DNA of 64,000 bases from Io17-Chloro-G2 sp034420695 (GCA_034420695.1 DAOULB010000005.1:1-64000); one strand, 5' to 3'. Counted from the first letter of the stretch, positions 1 to 8,803 are shown. Notes: a model not told the origin generated them from the letters alone. Translations and numbers: made by a program.

Positions 1-197
1 ACCCATAGCACGACTTCGTAACTATGAATGGCAGCGGACGGTCCATTTTTCAACCGCCACAAGTCAGGCAGTCAATCCGTCCAGGTGGCCCACTTTACCT
101 CCGCCGCTTACAGAACGTCCTTCAATTGGCTGACCCTCCTGATTTCCGCCATGGGTACCTCCAACTATCTGGTAACTTATGGGAATTACACTGAATG
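1..197. other. Left edge, no gene recognised
   Basis: I see no convincing reading frame here. The stretch is AT-richer than the core of the window and lies downstream of the minus-strand orphan at 198-707. It could hold the remains of a gene continuing off the left edge, but nothing in it is recognisable. Confidence 0.5.
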
Positions 198-707
198 TTA
201 GCCAATAAACTGCTCCCAACATTCGCAGGGATCCGCTCCCTCAATAAAGTGTCCGGGGTATTTTCCTTCTAAATCTGCCATGAATCTGTCCATCTCTGCC
301 TTTGTTGGTAAGAACAAGCTGTTACCGAAGGGAACAAGGCCGAGGTCGTCCCAAGTCACCGGATGGATAATAGATGGATCAATGGTCGCCAACACGGTCT
401 CTACTGCTTCTCCGCACCCTCTTACACGCGCCCAAGTCTCACAATCAACACCCCCATAATCGCAGAGGTCACACTTCCTCCAAGCGTGAGGCCATCCGAC
501 CACGAGGGGATTGCAGGGCAGGACAACGATATAGCCTTGCCGCCGCAGACAAGCATTGCAGGATATGTACTCAGCAGGGGCTTCTTCTGGTAACGTCACC
601 CTATTCCCCCAGTCGCACCCTTCCCAGTGCGACTTAGGATATTGGTCTGAGAACCGTGGGGTAAGATCAACGTACTGCGGTCTCAGCAAGTCTGCCCAAA
701 GTGTCAT
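198..707 (-). CDS. Cysteine-rich orphan protein
   Basis: A 169-residue protein that I do not recognise. It starts at ATG 707 with a GAGGAA-like ribosome site about 10 bases upstream. Two short cysteine pairs (CNAC near residue 50 and CDLC near residue 79) and further Cys at about 88, 97, 160 and 162 suggest a metal-binding fold such as a zinc ribbon; this is inference. It is also rich in Trp and Pro. It is divergent from the HEPN-like gene at 841, with a 133-bp shared upstream region, so the two could be co-regulated. Base composition is AT-richer than the metabolic genes to the right, as in horizontally acquired islets. It could be an accessory or defence-associated protein, but no function can be assigned. 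Confidence 0.55.
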   Translation of the reverse strand: MTLWADLLRPQYVDLTPRFSDQYPKSHWEGCDWGNRVTLPEEAPAEYISCNACLRRQGYIVVLPCNPLVVGWPHAWRKCDLCDYGGVDCETWARVRGCGEAVETVLATIDPSIIHPVTWDDLGLVPFGNSLFLPTKAEMDRFMADLEGKYPGHFIEGADPCECWEQFIG

Positions 708-840
708 TTTTTTGCATTCCTCGCAATGCCAAAGCCAAGGGACTTGGCTACAATCCCGTATAATTCCCTAGTTCATATTACAATCAAACATATACCGATT
801 CGGTGCTACTAGTTGGGTGAGGTGGAGGAGTTAGAACTCG

Positions 841-1665
841 ATGAGCAGCCTCAATGTAACGGAACAGCTCTACATCGAGAAGGTACTCGACATGCAAACG
901 GGATATGTCCTGGACTTCACTGATGCCACGTTTGAAGCGTTTTTCAAGCGGCACGGGGTCGAGATTCATGGCAATAAGTACCGGACCTACGGCACGTCCA
1001 AAGCCAAGAAGATGCGCGCTTTCTGGGAACAGGAGGCGGACGGACTTGTCGCTGACGTTCTATCAGAAATGCTCGACAACTATGAAGCGCAGTGCCAGCT
1101 CGGCAAACGAGAAATCGATTCCGTGTCTCTAGGCAGAGGACGTGAAATTGTCGCTAGGCTCACCGGAAAACCTTTGCAAGCCAATACCGTTATCGACGAG
1201 GAATTTCTGAAAAGGGAATTCCAAATCCCGAACATCCAGAAACTTCCAGTGGACCTTGCTGTATCCGAAATAATCCAGGATCGCTTAGATGAAGCGCAGT
1301 CGTGTTTGTCGGTTGGTGCTCATCTGTCGGTAATCTTCCAATGTGGTAGTGTGCTGGAGGCGGTCCTCCTCGGAGCAGCCCAAAGGGAGCCAAAAAAGTT
1401 CAACCAGTCTCCTGCAAGTCCAAAACAGGACGGCAAAGTCAAGCAATTCCAAGAATGGAATCTGTCAGAGTTCATTAATGTGGCGTACAACATTGGCTTG
1501 CTTAAGCCGCATGTCCAGAAATTTAGTCACGGATTACGGGAATTCAGGAACTACATACACCCGTATGAACAAATGGTCTCAGGTTTCAAGCCCGATGAGA
1601 ATACAGCCAAAATCTGTTTCCAAGTACTTAAGGCCGCTCTGGCCGATGTAGCCGGAGACCGGTAA
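841..1665 (+). CDS. HEPN-like abortive-infection candidate
   Basis: A 274-residue soluble protein in two parts. The N-terminal ~90 residues (FTDATFEAFFKRHG, then SKAKKMRAFW near residues 59-68) resemble a small domain I recall at the front of AbiJ-like and other abortive-infection proteins. The C-terminal half (from about 150) is helical and ends in REFRNYIHP near residues 233-241. This resembles the R-N...H catalytic motif of HEPN ribonucleases, in which Arg and His cut RNA. A GGAGGAG stretch lies 12 bases before ATG 841. It is divergent from the Cys-rich orphan and has no obvious antitoxin. Lower GC than the core genes supports transfer. A toxin or RNase role is inference; the alternative is a generic DUF with an all-helical nucleic-acid-binding fold. 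Confidence 0.6.
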   Translation: MSSLNVTEQLYIEKVLDMQTGYVLDFTDATFEAFFKRHGVEIHGNKYRTYGTSKAKKMRAFWEQEADGLVADVLSEMLDNYEAQCQLGKREIDSVSLGRGREIVARLTGKPLQANTVIDEEFLKREFQIPNIQKLPVDLAVSEIIQDRLDEAQSCLSVGAHLSVIFQCGSVLEAVLLGAAQREPKKFNQSPASPKQDGKVKQFQEWNLSEFINVAYNIGLLKPHVQKFSHGLREFRNYIHPYEQMVSGFKPDENTAKICFQVLKAALADVAGDR

Positions 1666-1790
1666 TCGATGGAGTTGTCACTCTCCTCCCCCCTGACGCC
1701 CCGCCCCTTCCCTTCCCGCACATCCACCCCCTACCATAGTACTGACCCCAATTGAACCCGCCCCACCGGGCACCAAATCCCACACCCTCA

Positions 1791-1850
1791 AAACCCCAAA
1801 ATGGAGGGAAATGGCGGAAAATGGTAGGGAATTTAGAAATTCCCCCACCC
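1791..1850 (+). repeat. Purine-rich 58-bp dispersed repeat, copy A
   Basis: The block runs from an AACCCC edge through three spaced ATGG-type units (ATGGAGGGAA, ATGGCGGAAA, ATGGTAGGGAATTT) into AGAAATTCCCCC. Two more copies of the same pattern occur at 25239-25297 and 25337-25394. It sits in the 254-bp gap between the HEPN-like gene and the SDR, just before the SDR promoter. No coding potential is seen. The 1678-1790 stretch before it is C-rich and otherwise featureless. Confidence 0.75.
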
Positions 1851-1871
1851 CTCGCCCCTCAACCCCCACGT

Positions 1872-1880
1872 TGCTATAAT
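1872..1880 (+). promoter_or_regulatory. Extended -10 promoter for the SDR
   Basis: TGCTATAAT matches an extended -10 (TG-n-TATAAT) 39 bp ahead of the GTG start at 1920. No good -35 is visible. Predicted transcription start is near 1887. Confidence 0.6.
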
Positions 1881-1919
1881 GCCCCGCGGAAGAACCCGTT
1901 TCGTAAAGGAGCGCCGAAC

Positions 1920-2717
1920 GTGGACCTGGGACTTGAAAACAAGGTAGCAATCATCACCGGCGGCAGCGAGGGAATCGGTAAGGCCGCCGCCCTCAGCATG
2001 GCCAAAGAGGGCGCCCGGGTCGTCATCGTCGCCCGCCGCCAGGACGTGCTGGACCAAGCCGCCCAAGAAATCAAGACCGCCACCGAAGGCGATGTCTTGG
2101 CCCTGGCCGCCGACGTAACCGACCCCGCCTCCGCCTCCAATATCGTCCAGGCCACCCTGGACAACTACGGCCGCCTCGACATCTTGGTCAACAACGCCGG
2201 CACCTCCCTGGCCAAGGACTTCGAAGAAGTCAGCGACGAGGAGTGGGAGTACGACTTCGACCTGAAGGTCTGGGGCGCCGTCCGGCTCATCCGCTTGTCC
2301 ATCCCCGAACTTCGCAAGACCGGCGGCGGCCGCATCATCAACGTCACCAACCTCGGCGGCCGCACCCCCGGGCCCGCCTCCATGCCCACCTCGATTTCCC
2401 GGGCCGCCGGTATCGCCATCACTAAGGGCCTGTCCAAGGACCTGGCCAAGGACAACATCCTGGTCAGCACCGTCTGCATCGGCCTCATCAAGAGCGGCCA
2501 GCACGAGAAGCGCTACGCCAGGCTGGTGGAGACCAACCCCTCCCTGTCCATGGACCAGTTCTGGGGCGAAACGGTGGCGCGCCGCGGCGTGCCCTTGGGC
2601 CGCATGGGCGAGGCCGAAGAGGCCGGCGACGTCATCGCCTTCCTCGCTTCGGAACGGGCCAGCTACCTCACCGGCATCGCCGTCAATATCGACGGCGGCA
2701 CCTCCGCCGTGGTGTAG
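1920..2717 (+). CDS. SDR-family protein with degenerate active site
   Basis: A 265-residue Rossmann-fold protein of the short-chain dehydrogenase/reductase family. I chose GTG 1920 because AAGGAG lies 9 bases upstream and the family fold starts there; in-frame ATG starts further left would read through the repeat and the promoter. Cofactor motif TGGSEGIG is at residues 13-20 and NNAG at 91-94. The catalytic positions are not canonical: the usual Ser region reads NVTNLGG (141-147), and the Tyr-x-x-x-Lys motif is replaced by TSISR (157-161). It therefore fits the BKR-like SDR subgroup known to lack the classical tetrad. It may bind NAD(P) and a ligand without classical ketone reduction. It lies 82 bp ahead of the aminotransferase on the same strand and may be co-transcribed with it. 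Confidence 0.85.
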   Translation: MDLGLENKVAIITGGSEGIGKAAALSMAKEGARVVIVARRQDVLDQAAQEIKTATEGDVLALAADVTDPASASNIVQATLDNYGRLDILVNNAGTSLAKDFEEVSDEEWEYDFDLKVWGAVRLIRLSIPELRKTGGGRIINVTNLGGRTPGPASMPTSISRAAGIAITKGLSKDLAKDNILVSTVCIGLIKSGQHEKRYARLVETNPSLSMDQFWGETVARRGVPLGRMGEAEEAGDVIAFLASERASYLTGIAVNIDGGTSAVV

Positions 2718-2799
2718 CCCCAGCGCCCGCCCGGGGCCCCTTGCTCCAGCCCGCGTTCAATCAAGCCGCCGCCGCGCTATCCGGCGCCAGGAGGACCTG

Positions 2800-4014
2800 T
2801 TGACCGAAACTTTTGTGACCGGCACCTTCATGAACGAAGCCGACGTGCCCCAGCGGGTGCTGCTGGGCGCTGGCCCCAGCAGCGTCCACCCCAGGGTGCT
2901 TCAAGCCATGACCCAGCCCATCATCGGGCACCTCGACCCCAAGTTCTTCCAGATAATGGACGAAGTCGGAGACATGCTCCGGGCCGTCTTCCAGACCACC
3001 AACTACATGACCGTGCCCATTTCCTCCACCGGCACCGGCGGCATGGAGGCCGCCTGCGCCAATCTCCTGGAACAGGGCGACACCATGATCATCTGCCGCA
3101 ACGGCTACTTCGGCTACCGCTTGGCCGACATTGCCGAAAGGTGCGGCGCCAACGCAGTCACCCTGGACGTGCCTTGGGGCAAGCCCGTGGACATCGAGGC
3201 CCTTGCCGGCGAACTCGCCAAACACGCCCGGGTCAAGGCCGTGGGCGTGGTCCACGCCGAGACCTCCACCGGCGTCCTAACTCCCCTGCCCGAAATCGCC
3301 GATCTAGTGCACCGCCACGGCGCCCTCTTGGTGGTCGACGCCGTGACCTCCCTGGGCGGCCATGAAATCAAGATGGACGAATGGGACTTGGACGTCTGCT
3401 ACAGCGCCACCCAGAAGTGCCTCGGCGCTCCTCCCGGTCTGGCTCCCATGAGCCTGGGCCCCCGGGCCACGGACGTCATCAATTCCCGCGAGTCCAAGGT
3501 CCAGAGCTTCTACTTCAACCTCAAGGACCTGCAGGAATACTGGAACCAGACCCGCGCCTACCACCACACTTCGCCCATATCCATGACCTACGCCCTGCGT
3601 GAATCCCTGCGCATGATGATGGAAGAGGGCATCGAAAACCGAATCTCCCGCCACGCCCGCACCGCCGCGGCCCTGCGCGCCGGGCTGGAGGCCATGGGCC
3701 TCGAGCTCCTGGCCGAGTCCTCCTACCGGCTGAACCCCCTCACCACCGTGGTGATTCCCGAGGGCATCGAAGACGCCGGCGTCCGCGGCCAGCTTCTCAA
3801 CGATTACAACATCGAAATCGGCGGTGGCTTGGGCGAACTGCGGGGCAAGGCTTGGCGCATCGGCCTGATGGGCGAGTCCGCTCGTGAGAGGAACGTCTTC
3901 GCCCTGCTCTCCGCCTTGGAGCAAATCCTGGCCGGCATGGAATTCGAGGTCGCTTCCGGCGCCAGCCTCGCCGCCGCCCAGCAGGCCCTGGCTTCGTTCC
4001 AGGAAGGGGACTGA
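2800..4014 (+). CDS. Alanine--glyoxylate/serine--pyruvate-type aminotransferase
   Basis: A 404-residue fold-type I PLP aminotransferase of the AGXT/serine-pyruvate class V family, which moves an amino group from alanine or serine to glyoxylate, making glycine. AGGAGG ends five bases before TTG 2800, which supports that start; ATG 2830 is the alternative. The Schiff-base lysine is at about residue 206 in ATQKCLGAPPG, and the N-terminal GPSSVHPRVL segment and HLDPKF motif are typical. Full family length. The 3' end faces glcF 50 bp away. With the glycolate oxidase genes on the other strand making glyoxylate, the layout suggests a glycolate-to-glycine route. Substrate preference cannot be read from sequence alone. 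Confidence 0.9.
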   Translation: MTETFVTGTFMNEADVPQRVLLGAGPSSVHPRVLQAMTQPIIGHLDPKFFQIMDEVGDMLRAVFQTTNYMTVPISSTGTGGMEAACANLLEQGDTMIICRNGYFGYRLADIAERCGANAVTLDVPWGKPVDIEALAGELAKHARVKAVGVVHAETSTGVLTPLPEIADLVHRHGALLVVDAVTSLGGHEIKMDEWDLDVCYSATQKCLGAPPGLAPMSLGPRATDVINSRESKVQSFYFNLKDLQEYWNQTRAYHHTSPISMTYALRESLRMMMEEGIENRISRHARTAAALRAGLEAMGLELLAESSYRLNPLTTVVIPEGIEDAGVRGQLLNDYNIEIGGGLGELRGKAWRIGLMGESARERNVFALLSALEQILAGMEFEVASGASLAAAQQALASFQEGD

Positions 4015-4064
4015 CTCTGGCCCCCGTCCTGTCGACCCCTGCGTAGGCTGGGTCGTGCCCCGGT

Positions 4065-5504
4065 CTAGCGGCTGCCCGGTGATCCCGTCAACGCCGCAAG
4101 TGCCTCCGCCCGGTAGGCCTCGTCCAGCAGGTCCACCACGTGGCACACCCTGGCCGCCATCCCCCGTTCCCGCAGCCCCTGCTCCAGCTGCATCATGCAA
4201 CCCGGGTTGGCCGTGACCACCACCTCCGCCCCCGTGGCCTCCACGTGGGCCATCTTCCGGGCCAGCAGCCCGCCGGCCATCTCTTCCTGCAGCAACGAGT
4301 AGAACCCGGCGCTCCCGCAGCACATGCTCGCCTGCTCCATCTCCACCAGTTCCACCCCCGGAATGGCGGCGATGATGGCCCGCGGCTCCTTGGTGATGCC
4401 TTGGGCGTGGGCCAAGTGGCACGGGTCCTGGTAGGTCACCCGCTGCTCCACCCGGCTGCGCGGCGTCTCCAAGGGCAACTCCGCCAAGAACTGGGTGATG
4501 TCCACCGTCTTGGTGCTCATGGCCCGGGCCCGGTCCGAGTACTCCGGGTCGCCTTCCAACAACTCGTCGTACTCCCGCATCGTCGAACTGCAGCCCGCCG
4601 AAGCCGCCACCACCCGGTCCACTTGCGCCGCGAGGAACACGTCGATGTTCTTCCGGGCCATCATCCTGGCGTACTCCAAATCCCCGCTGTGGGCGTTCAG
4701 CGCGCCGCAGCACCCCTGCTCCTTCGGCACAACAACCTCGCAGCCGTTCCGGGTGAGCACCCGCACCGCCGCCTCCATCGTGCTGCCGTGCACCAAGGGC
4801 ATCACGCACCCCGACAGCAGCCCCACCCGCATCTTGCGGGCTCCCCGTGCCCGGTAGACGCGGCCCGCCGCGCTGAAGAACCGCTCTCCCATCTGGGGAG
4901 CCTGGGACTCGTACCGCCGTAGCCTGCGCGGCAGCAACCGCAGCAAGCCCGACAACCGCAACAGGCTTTGCAGCCCGGAACGCTGGTACACCCTGAGCAT
5001 ATGCGCGCCGATCCGCAGCCGTCCCGGGTGCGGCAGCGCCGCCCGCAGGAACCAGCGGCTTACCGACTCCATCCCCTTGGAACGCTTCCCTTGGCTCAGC
5101 ACCTGTGCCCGGGTGTGCTCCATGATCCGCCCGTAGGGGACTCCCGAGGGACACACCGCCTCGCAGGCCCGGCACTGCAGGCACAGCTCCCAGTGGGACA
5201 CGATGCGGTCGCTGATCTCCACCCGCCCCTCGTTGACCGCCTTCATCAGCGCCAGCCGTCCCCGGGGCGACTCGGTCTCCCGGCCCAGTTGGGTGTAGGT
5301 TGGGCAAGCGCTCAGGCACAGCCCGCAATGCACGCAGCGGTACAGGTCGGCTTCCGCCGGCGCATCGGCGCCCAGGAAGAAGCTGATTCCGGTCCCCAGG
5401 CTGCCCTCCTGAGTGTCTTGCATACCGGAGACTGGGCCAGTTTCCTGGCCGGCTTCCGGACCGGTCCCCGGGCCAACTTCCGGGTTGATACCCGGCAACG
5501 CCAT
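4065..5504 (-). CDS. glcF: Glycolate oxidase iron-sulfur subunit
   Basis: A 479-residue (Fe-S)-binding subunit of the glycolate oxidase GlcDEF complex, which passes electrons from the flavin subunits to the quinone pool at the membrane. Two ferredoxin-type clusters are visible: Cys 57/60/63/67 (CVHCGLCLSACP) and 108/111/114/118 (CLQCRACEAVCP). Two downstream Cys-Cys-Gly motifs (GCCGAL and MCCGSAG) belong to the CCG domains typical of GlcF/HdrB-like proteins. The start ATG at 5504 overlaps the glcE stop codon (TGATG), evidence for translational coupling. The first ~35 residues are a Gly/Pro/Glu-rich low-complexity extension, so M28 is a possible second start. Last gene of a D-E-F operon on the minus strand. 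Confidence 0.92.
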   Translation of the reverse strand: MALPGINPEVGPGTGPEAGQETGPVSGMQDTQEGSLGTGISFFLGADAPAEADLYRCVHCGLCLSACPTYTQLGRETESPRGRLALMKAVNEGRVEISDRIVSHWELCLQCRACEAVCPSGVPYGRIMEHTRAQVLSQGKRSKGMESVSRWFLRAALPHPGRLRIGAHMLRVYQRSGLQSLLRLSGLLRLLPRRLRRYESQAPQMGERFFSAAGRVYRARGARKMRVGLLSGCVMPLVHGSTMEAAVRVLTRNGCEVVVPKEQGCCGALNAHSGDLEYARMMARKNIDVFLAAQVDRVVAASAGCSSTMREYDELLEGDPEYSDRARAMSTKTVDITQFLAELPLETPRSRVEQRVTYQDPCHLAHAQGITKEPRAIIAAIPGVELVEMEQASMCCGSAGFYSLLQEEMAGGLLARKMAHVEATGAEVVVTANPGCMMQLEQGLRERGMAARVCHVVDLLDEAYRAEALAALTGSPGSR

Positions 5505-6955
5505 CAGATGCCCCCCAAGAACCGGCCTGGGTTGAGCACCCCCGCCGGGTCGAACTTGTCCTTCAGCCGCCGCATTATCTGGAGCTCCCGCTCCCCGTGC
5601 ACTTGGGAGTCCCAAACGTCAATCCCCCGTTTCGCCGCCAGCGGGCAACGTTCCACCACCGCCGTCCCTCCGACGCTGTGGGCCACATTCCGCACCGTGG
5701 AAATTGTCGTCCTCAACTCCTCTTGCCTCGGGCCGCCCTCATCCAAGGTCTGCCCCGCGGCCGTCTCGTCCCACCACAGGAGCCGCACCGTCCCAAAGCT
5801 CGGGTCGGCAATCATCCCCGGCTCACGGTCCCCCGCCAGCGACTGGGACAAAGCCTGCAACACTTCCGGCCCCTTCGATGGGGCAAGGTCCAATTTCATC
5901 GAAAGTAGAGGGCGGGGGTCGGTCTCCCATCCCGTCTCGGAGGCTTCCCGCAACAGTCCCTCGCCCTGCTGCTGGCTTAACTGCACCACCTCGCTGGCCC
6001 CGGCGGTCCCCAGCAGCCCCAACACTGCCGACGCCCGCTGGAACACCAGGGTCTCGTTCCAGCCCTCCACGAAGGCAATGACCGTCCACAATTCCCGGCC
6101 CCGGCCCGCTGTTATCTCCCGTATCAAGGGCGTGCTCATCCGTTTCCCCGCCGCGGCGTTGACCACCAGCACTCCCTGCGGCGGGTGGCTTTGGCGGGCC
6201 AGGGTCTGCCCGGCCGCAAGGGCCTGCTTTCGAGGCCCCGGGAGCCCATCGGATAGTTGCCCTTCCGGTATTGTCCCTACGCCTCGCTGTGCTTCAAAGG
6301 AAGCAACCACCGCCCGCAGGAAAAGGGGAGCCGGGGCCAGCTTGAAGCTCGTTTCGACGATGATCCCCAGGGTGCCCAGCGAACCGGCGTACAGTTTGTT
6401 CAGGTCGTAGCCGGTCACGTTCTTCACCACCCGGCCCCCGGCCTTGGTCTGGGTCCCGTCGGCCCCCACTACTCCGATGCCGATAATCCAGTCCCGTGGC
6501 AGTCCGTAGGCCGCCCGCCGCGGTCCGGTGAAACCCGACGCCAATATGCCCCCGATGGTTGACTCGGCCGCCCTCGGCGCTTCTATCGACAATGACTTGC
6601 CGCCTTGGGCCAGTTCCCGCTGCAGGGTTTCCAGCGTCATGCCCGCTTCCACCGTCACCGTCAGGTCCTGGGGCTGGAAGTCCAGCAGCCGGTTGCATCC
6701 CCTCAAGTCCAATGCCGCGTCCAGCCGCGCCGGAACGTTCCCCAGCTCTGCCTGGGTGCCGCCGCCCCGGGGAGCCACTGTAACGCCGTGGGAAGCAGCC
6801 CACTTCATCACCTCGGCTACTGCGTCCCGGTCCGGTGGGCGCACCGCCGCTTCTGGTGTCACTCCGTCCACCGCGTAGCTATCCCGGTGCCCCTCCGGCA
6901 GCACATGGGCCGGACCTGCTATGTCGGCGAGTCGGTTGGCCAAGGATGAAGTCAT
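5504..6955 (-). CDS. glcE: Glycolate oxidase FAD-binding subunit
   Basis: A 483-residue FAD-binding-type-2 (PCMH) protein. The flavin-binding segment PRGGGTQAELG sits at residues 62-72, and the TVTVEAGMTLETLQ segment follows about 30 residues later. A C-terminal FAD-linked oxidase half ends in FDPAGVLNPGRF, the family signature at the extreme C-terminus. GlcE partners GlcD in the membrane-bound glycolate oxidase. The start is ATG 6955, where the family begins; an upstream open extension overlaps glcD and is not credible. No strong ribosome site is visible. It is longer than the usual GlcE of about 350-400 residues because of a central insertion around residues 195-260. Confidence 0.88.
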   Translation of the reverse strand: MTSSLANRLADIAGPAHVLPEGHRDSYAVDGVTPEAAVRPPDRDAVAEVMKWAASHGVTVAPRGGGTQAELGNVPARLDAALDLRGCNRLLDFQPQDLTVTVEAGMTLETLQRELAQGGKSLSIEAPRAAESTIGGILASGFTGPRRAAYGLPRDWIIGIGVVGADGTQTKAGGRVVKNVTGYDLNKLYAGSLGTLGIIVETSFKLAPAPLFLRAVVASFEAQRGVGTIPEGQLSDGLPGPRKQALAAGQTLARQSHPPQGVLVVNAAAGKRMSTPLIREITAGRGRELWTVIAFVEGWNETLVFQRASAVLGLLGTAGASEVVQLSQQQGEGLLREASETGWETDPRPLLSMKLDLAPSKGPEVLQALSQSLAGDREPGMIADPSFGTVRLLWWDETAAGQTLDEGGPRQEELRTTISTVRNVAHSVGGTAVVERCPLAAKRGIDVWDSQVHGERELQIMRRLKDKFDPAGVLNPGRFLGGI

Positions 6956-7053
6956 TAGCTTTGCCGCTGGCGGCGCCACTCCGGGACGTTGCTTTGGGAA
7001 TGGTGATTCAGGGGGCGATCCGGGAACGAAGGGCTGGGTCTGGATGCCTTGGG

Positions 7054-8493
7054 CTACACTGTCATCCCCGGCGTCGCCCGGTACGCCTGGGGATGGTAGG
7101 GCTGGCCGTCGGGGAACACCTTGCCCGGGTTCAGCCGGTTTTCCGGGGCGAACGCGTCTCTGACCCTTCGCATGGCCGCCATGTCCTCCCCGGTGTACAC
7201 CAAGGGCATGTACTCCTTCTTTTCCAAGCCCACCCCGTGTTCCCCGGTCAGGGACCCTCCGGCTGCCACGCAGACCCGCAGCATCTCCCCCGCCGCCTCG
7301 ATGACCCGGTCCAGTGTCCCGGGTTCCCTCTCGTCGAACAGTATGCAAGGGTGCAGGTTTCCGTCCCCGGCGTGGAACACATTGGCTATGGTTAGCCCGT
7401 ACTCTCGTCCGATCTCCCCCACCTGCGCCAGCACTTGGGTCAGCTTGGTCCTCGGGACCACCCCGTCCACCAAGTACAAGTTGGGTGCAATGTTGCCGAA
7501 GGCCCCGAAGGCGCTCTTCCGGCCTGCCCACAGCTTGGCGCGGTGCTCCTCCTCTAACGCCACGTTGACCTGCACCGCCCCGGTGTCCCACAGGCAGGCC
7601 TCCACCTGGTCTCCCACGCCGTTGACCTCTTCGGGCAAACCTTCCAGCTCTATCAGCAGCACCGCCCCGGCGTCGTCGGGGAAACCCGCGTCGGTGGTGC
7701 GCTGTATTGCCCTGATGGTCACCGAGTCCATCATCTCCAAGGCGGCCGGCACCGTCCCTTGGGCGATGACCGCCGATACCGCCGTGCAGGCCGAGTCTAT
7801 GCTCGAAAAAACTCCCAGGAAGGTCTTCACTGCCGCCGGCACCGGCAGCAGCCTCACCGTAATTTCAGTGGCCACGCCGAAGGTGCCCTCCGACCCCACA
7901 AAGGCACCCCGCAGGTCGTACCCCGGCCTTTCCCTGGCCATTGCCGGGCCGTGGCTGCCCAAGTGGACTACCTCGCCGTCCTCCAGCACCACCTCCATGC
8001 CCAGGATGTGGTTGGTGGTGGTCCCGTAGGCCAAGCAGTGGGGGCCCCCGGCATTCTCTGCTACGTTGCCCCCCAAGCTGCAGGCCCTCTGGCTCGATGG
8101 GTCTGGCGCGTACCTCATCCCGAACTTGCGGACGTGGTTGTCCAAGTCCAGATTGATGACTCCCGGCTGCACCACTGCCGACCGGTTTTCGGTGTCCACG
8201 TCCAGGATGCGGTTCATCCTGGAGAAGGAAATCTGCATCCCGCCCGGCGGCGAAATAGCCCCGCCGCTCAGCCCGGTCCCAGACCCCCGCCCGGCTACCG
8301 GTATGCCCTCCCGGTAGGCCAAGGCCATCGCCCGGCTGACCTCTTCGGCGGTGGCCGGCAGCACCACTACCTGCGGCATACCCCGGTCAATCGAGCCGTC
8401 GTACTCGTACACCAGCAGGTCGTCGGGATGGAAAATTACGTTCTCCACCCCCACGATGCCCTGCAATTCCCTAGTGAATTTGCCCTGTGCCAC
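7054..8493 (-). CDS. glcD: Glycolate oxidase FAD subunit
   Basis: A 479-residue FAD-linked oxidase, the catalytic flavin subunit that oxidises glycolate (or a related 2-hydroxy acid) to the 2-oxo acid. The flavin loop GRGSGTGLSGGA lies at residues 69-80. The C-terminal half carries VFHAGDGNLHPCI and GEHGVGLEKK, active-site signatures of GlcD/D-lactate dehydrogenases, and ends in RLNPGKVF. I chose GTG 8493, with a GAGGG stretch upstream, because it gives the normal family N-terminus; ATG 8559 would add 22 unlikely residues. First gene of the operon, 98 bp before glcE. The exact substrate could also be D-lactate or another hydroxy acid, but the EF partners favour glycolate. Confidence 0.92.
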   Translation of the reverse strand: MAQGKFTRELQGIVGVENVIFHPDDLLVYEYDGSIDRGMPQVVVLPATAEEVSRAMALAYREGIPVAGRGSGTGLSGGAISPPGGMQISFSRMNRILDVDTENRSAVVQPGVINLDLDNHVRKFGMRYAPDPSSQRACSLGGNVAENAGGPHCLAYGTTTNHILGMEVVLEDGEVVHLGSHGPAMARERPGYDLRGAFVGSEGTFGVATEITVRLLPVPAAVKTFLGVFSSIDSACTAVSAVIAQGTVPAALEMMDSVTIRAIQRTTDAGFPDDAGAVLLIELEGLPEEVNGVGDQVEACLWDTGAVQVNVALEEEHRAKLWAGRKSAFGAFGNIAPNLYLVDGVVPRTKLTQVLAQVGEIGREYGLTIANVFHAGDGNLHPCILFDEREPGTLDRVIEAAGEMLRVCVAAGGSLTGEHGVGLEKKEYMPLVYTGEDMAAMRRVRDAFAPENRLNPGKVFPDGQPYHPQAYRATPGMTV

Positions 8494-8803
8494 CCCGGAA
8501 CCCTCGCCCGGCAAACCATGCTCCGGCCACCGGGCCCTTTTTTCTGCCCGTCGCTCCATTGTTTGGCAGGAGCGAGTCCGCCAAATCATAGACCACCACC
8601 CCCAACCCTGCAAGAAACATGGTTCCCCCAAACATCGGCTCCCCCACTTTCATCCTGAGCTTGTCGAAGGACTGCGCCTAGCGATGGCCCCCTTCGTCTC
8701 TCTGGCCTGCCAAGGCAGGTGCAGTGGCGTCGCAACTAAGAGAAGGCATCTGGAAGGCTGTCACCTGGCTGGCTCTCTGCGGGGAGGAGTCAGGCATCGT
8801 GAC
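8494..8803. other. Intergenic gap ahead of glcD
   Basis: About 310 bp between glcD and the IS element. It should hold the glcDEF promoter on the minus strand, but I see no clear -10/-35 pair. It contains one short dispersed repeat (8648-8672) and no credible gene. Confidence 0.55.
8648..8672. repeat. Short dispersed repeat (TCATCCTGAGCTTGTCGAAGG type)
   Basis: CATCCTGAGCTTGTCGAAGG here is nearly repeated at 25971-25996 (CATCCTGGGCCTGTCGAAGG). Both copies lie in gene-free gaps. Similar strings are, as I recall, common between genes in many bacterial genomes. Confidence 0.6.

Noticed and set aside
1752..1919. Upstream extension of the SDR reading frame
   Set aside because: It runs through the purine-rich repeat and the promoter; the ribosome site and the fold start both point to GTG 1920.
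3304..5328. Very long open frame on the minus strand overlapping the aminotransferase and glcF
   Set aside because: It is a composition artefact of GC-rich codons; no domain is recognisable and it overlaps two genes with clear catalytic motifs.
6955..7591. Upstream extension of glcE through the end of glcD
   Set aside because: It would overlap over 500 bp of glcD in another frame; the FAD fold begins at ATG 6955.
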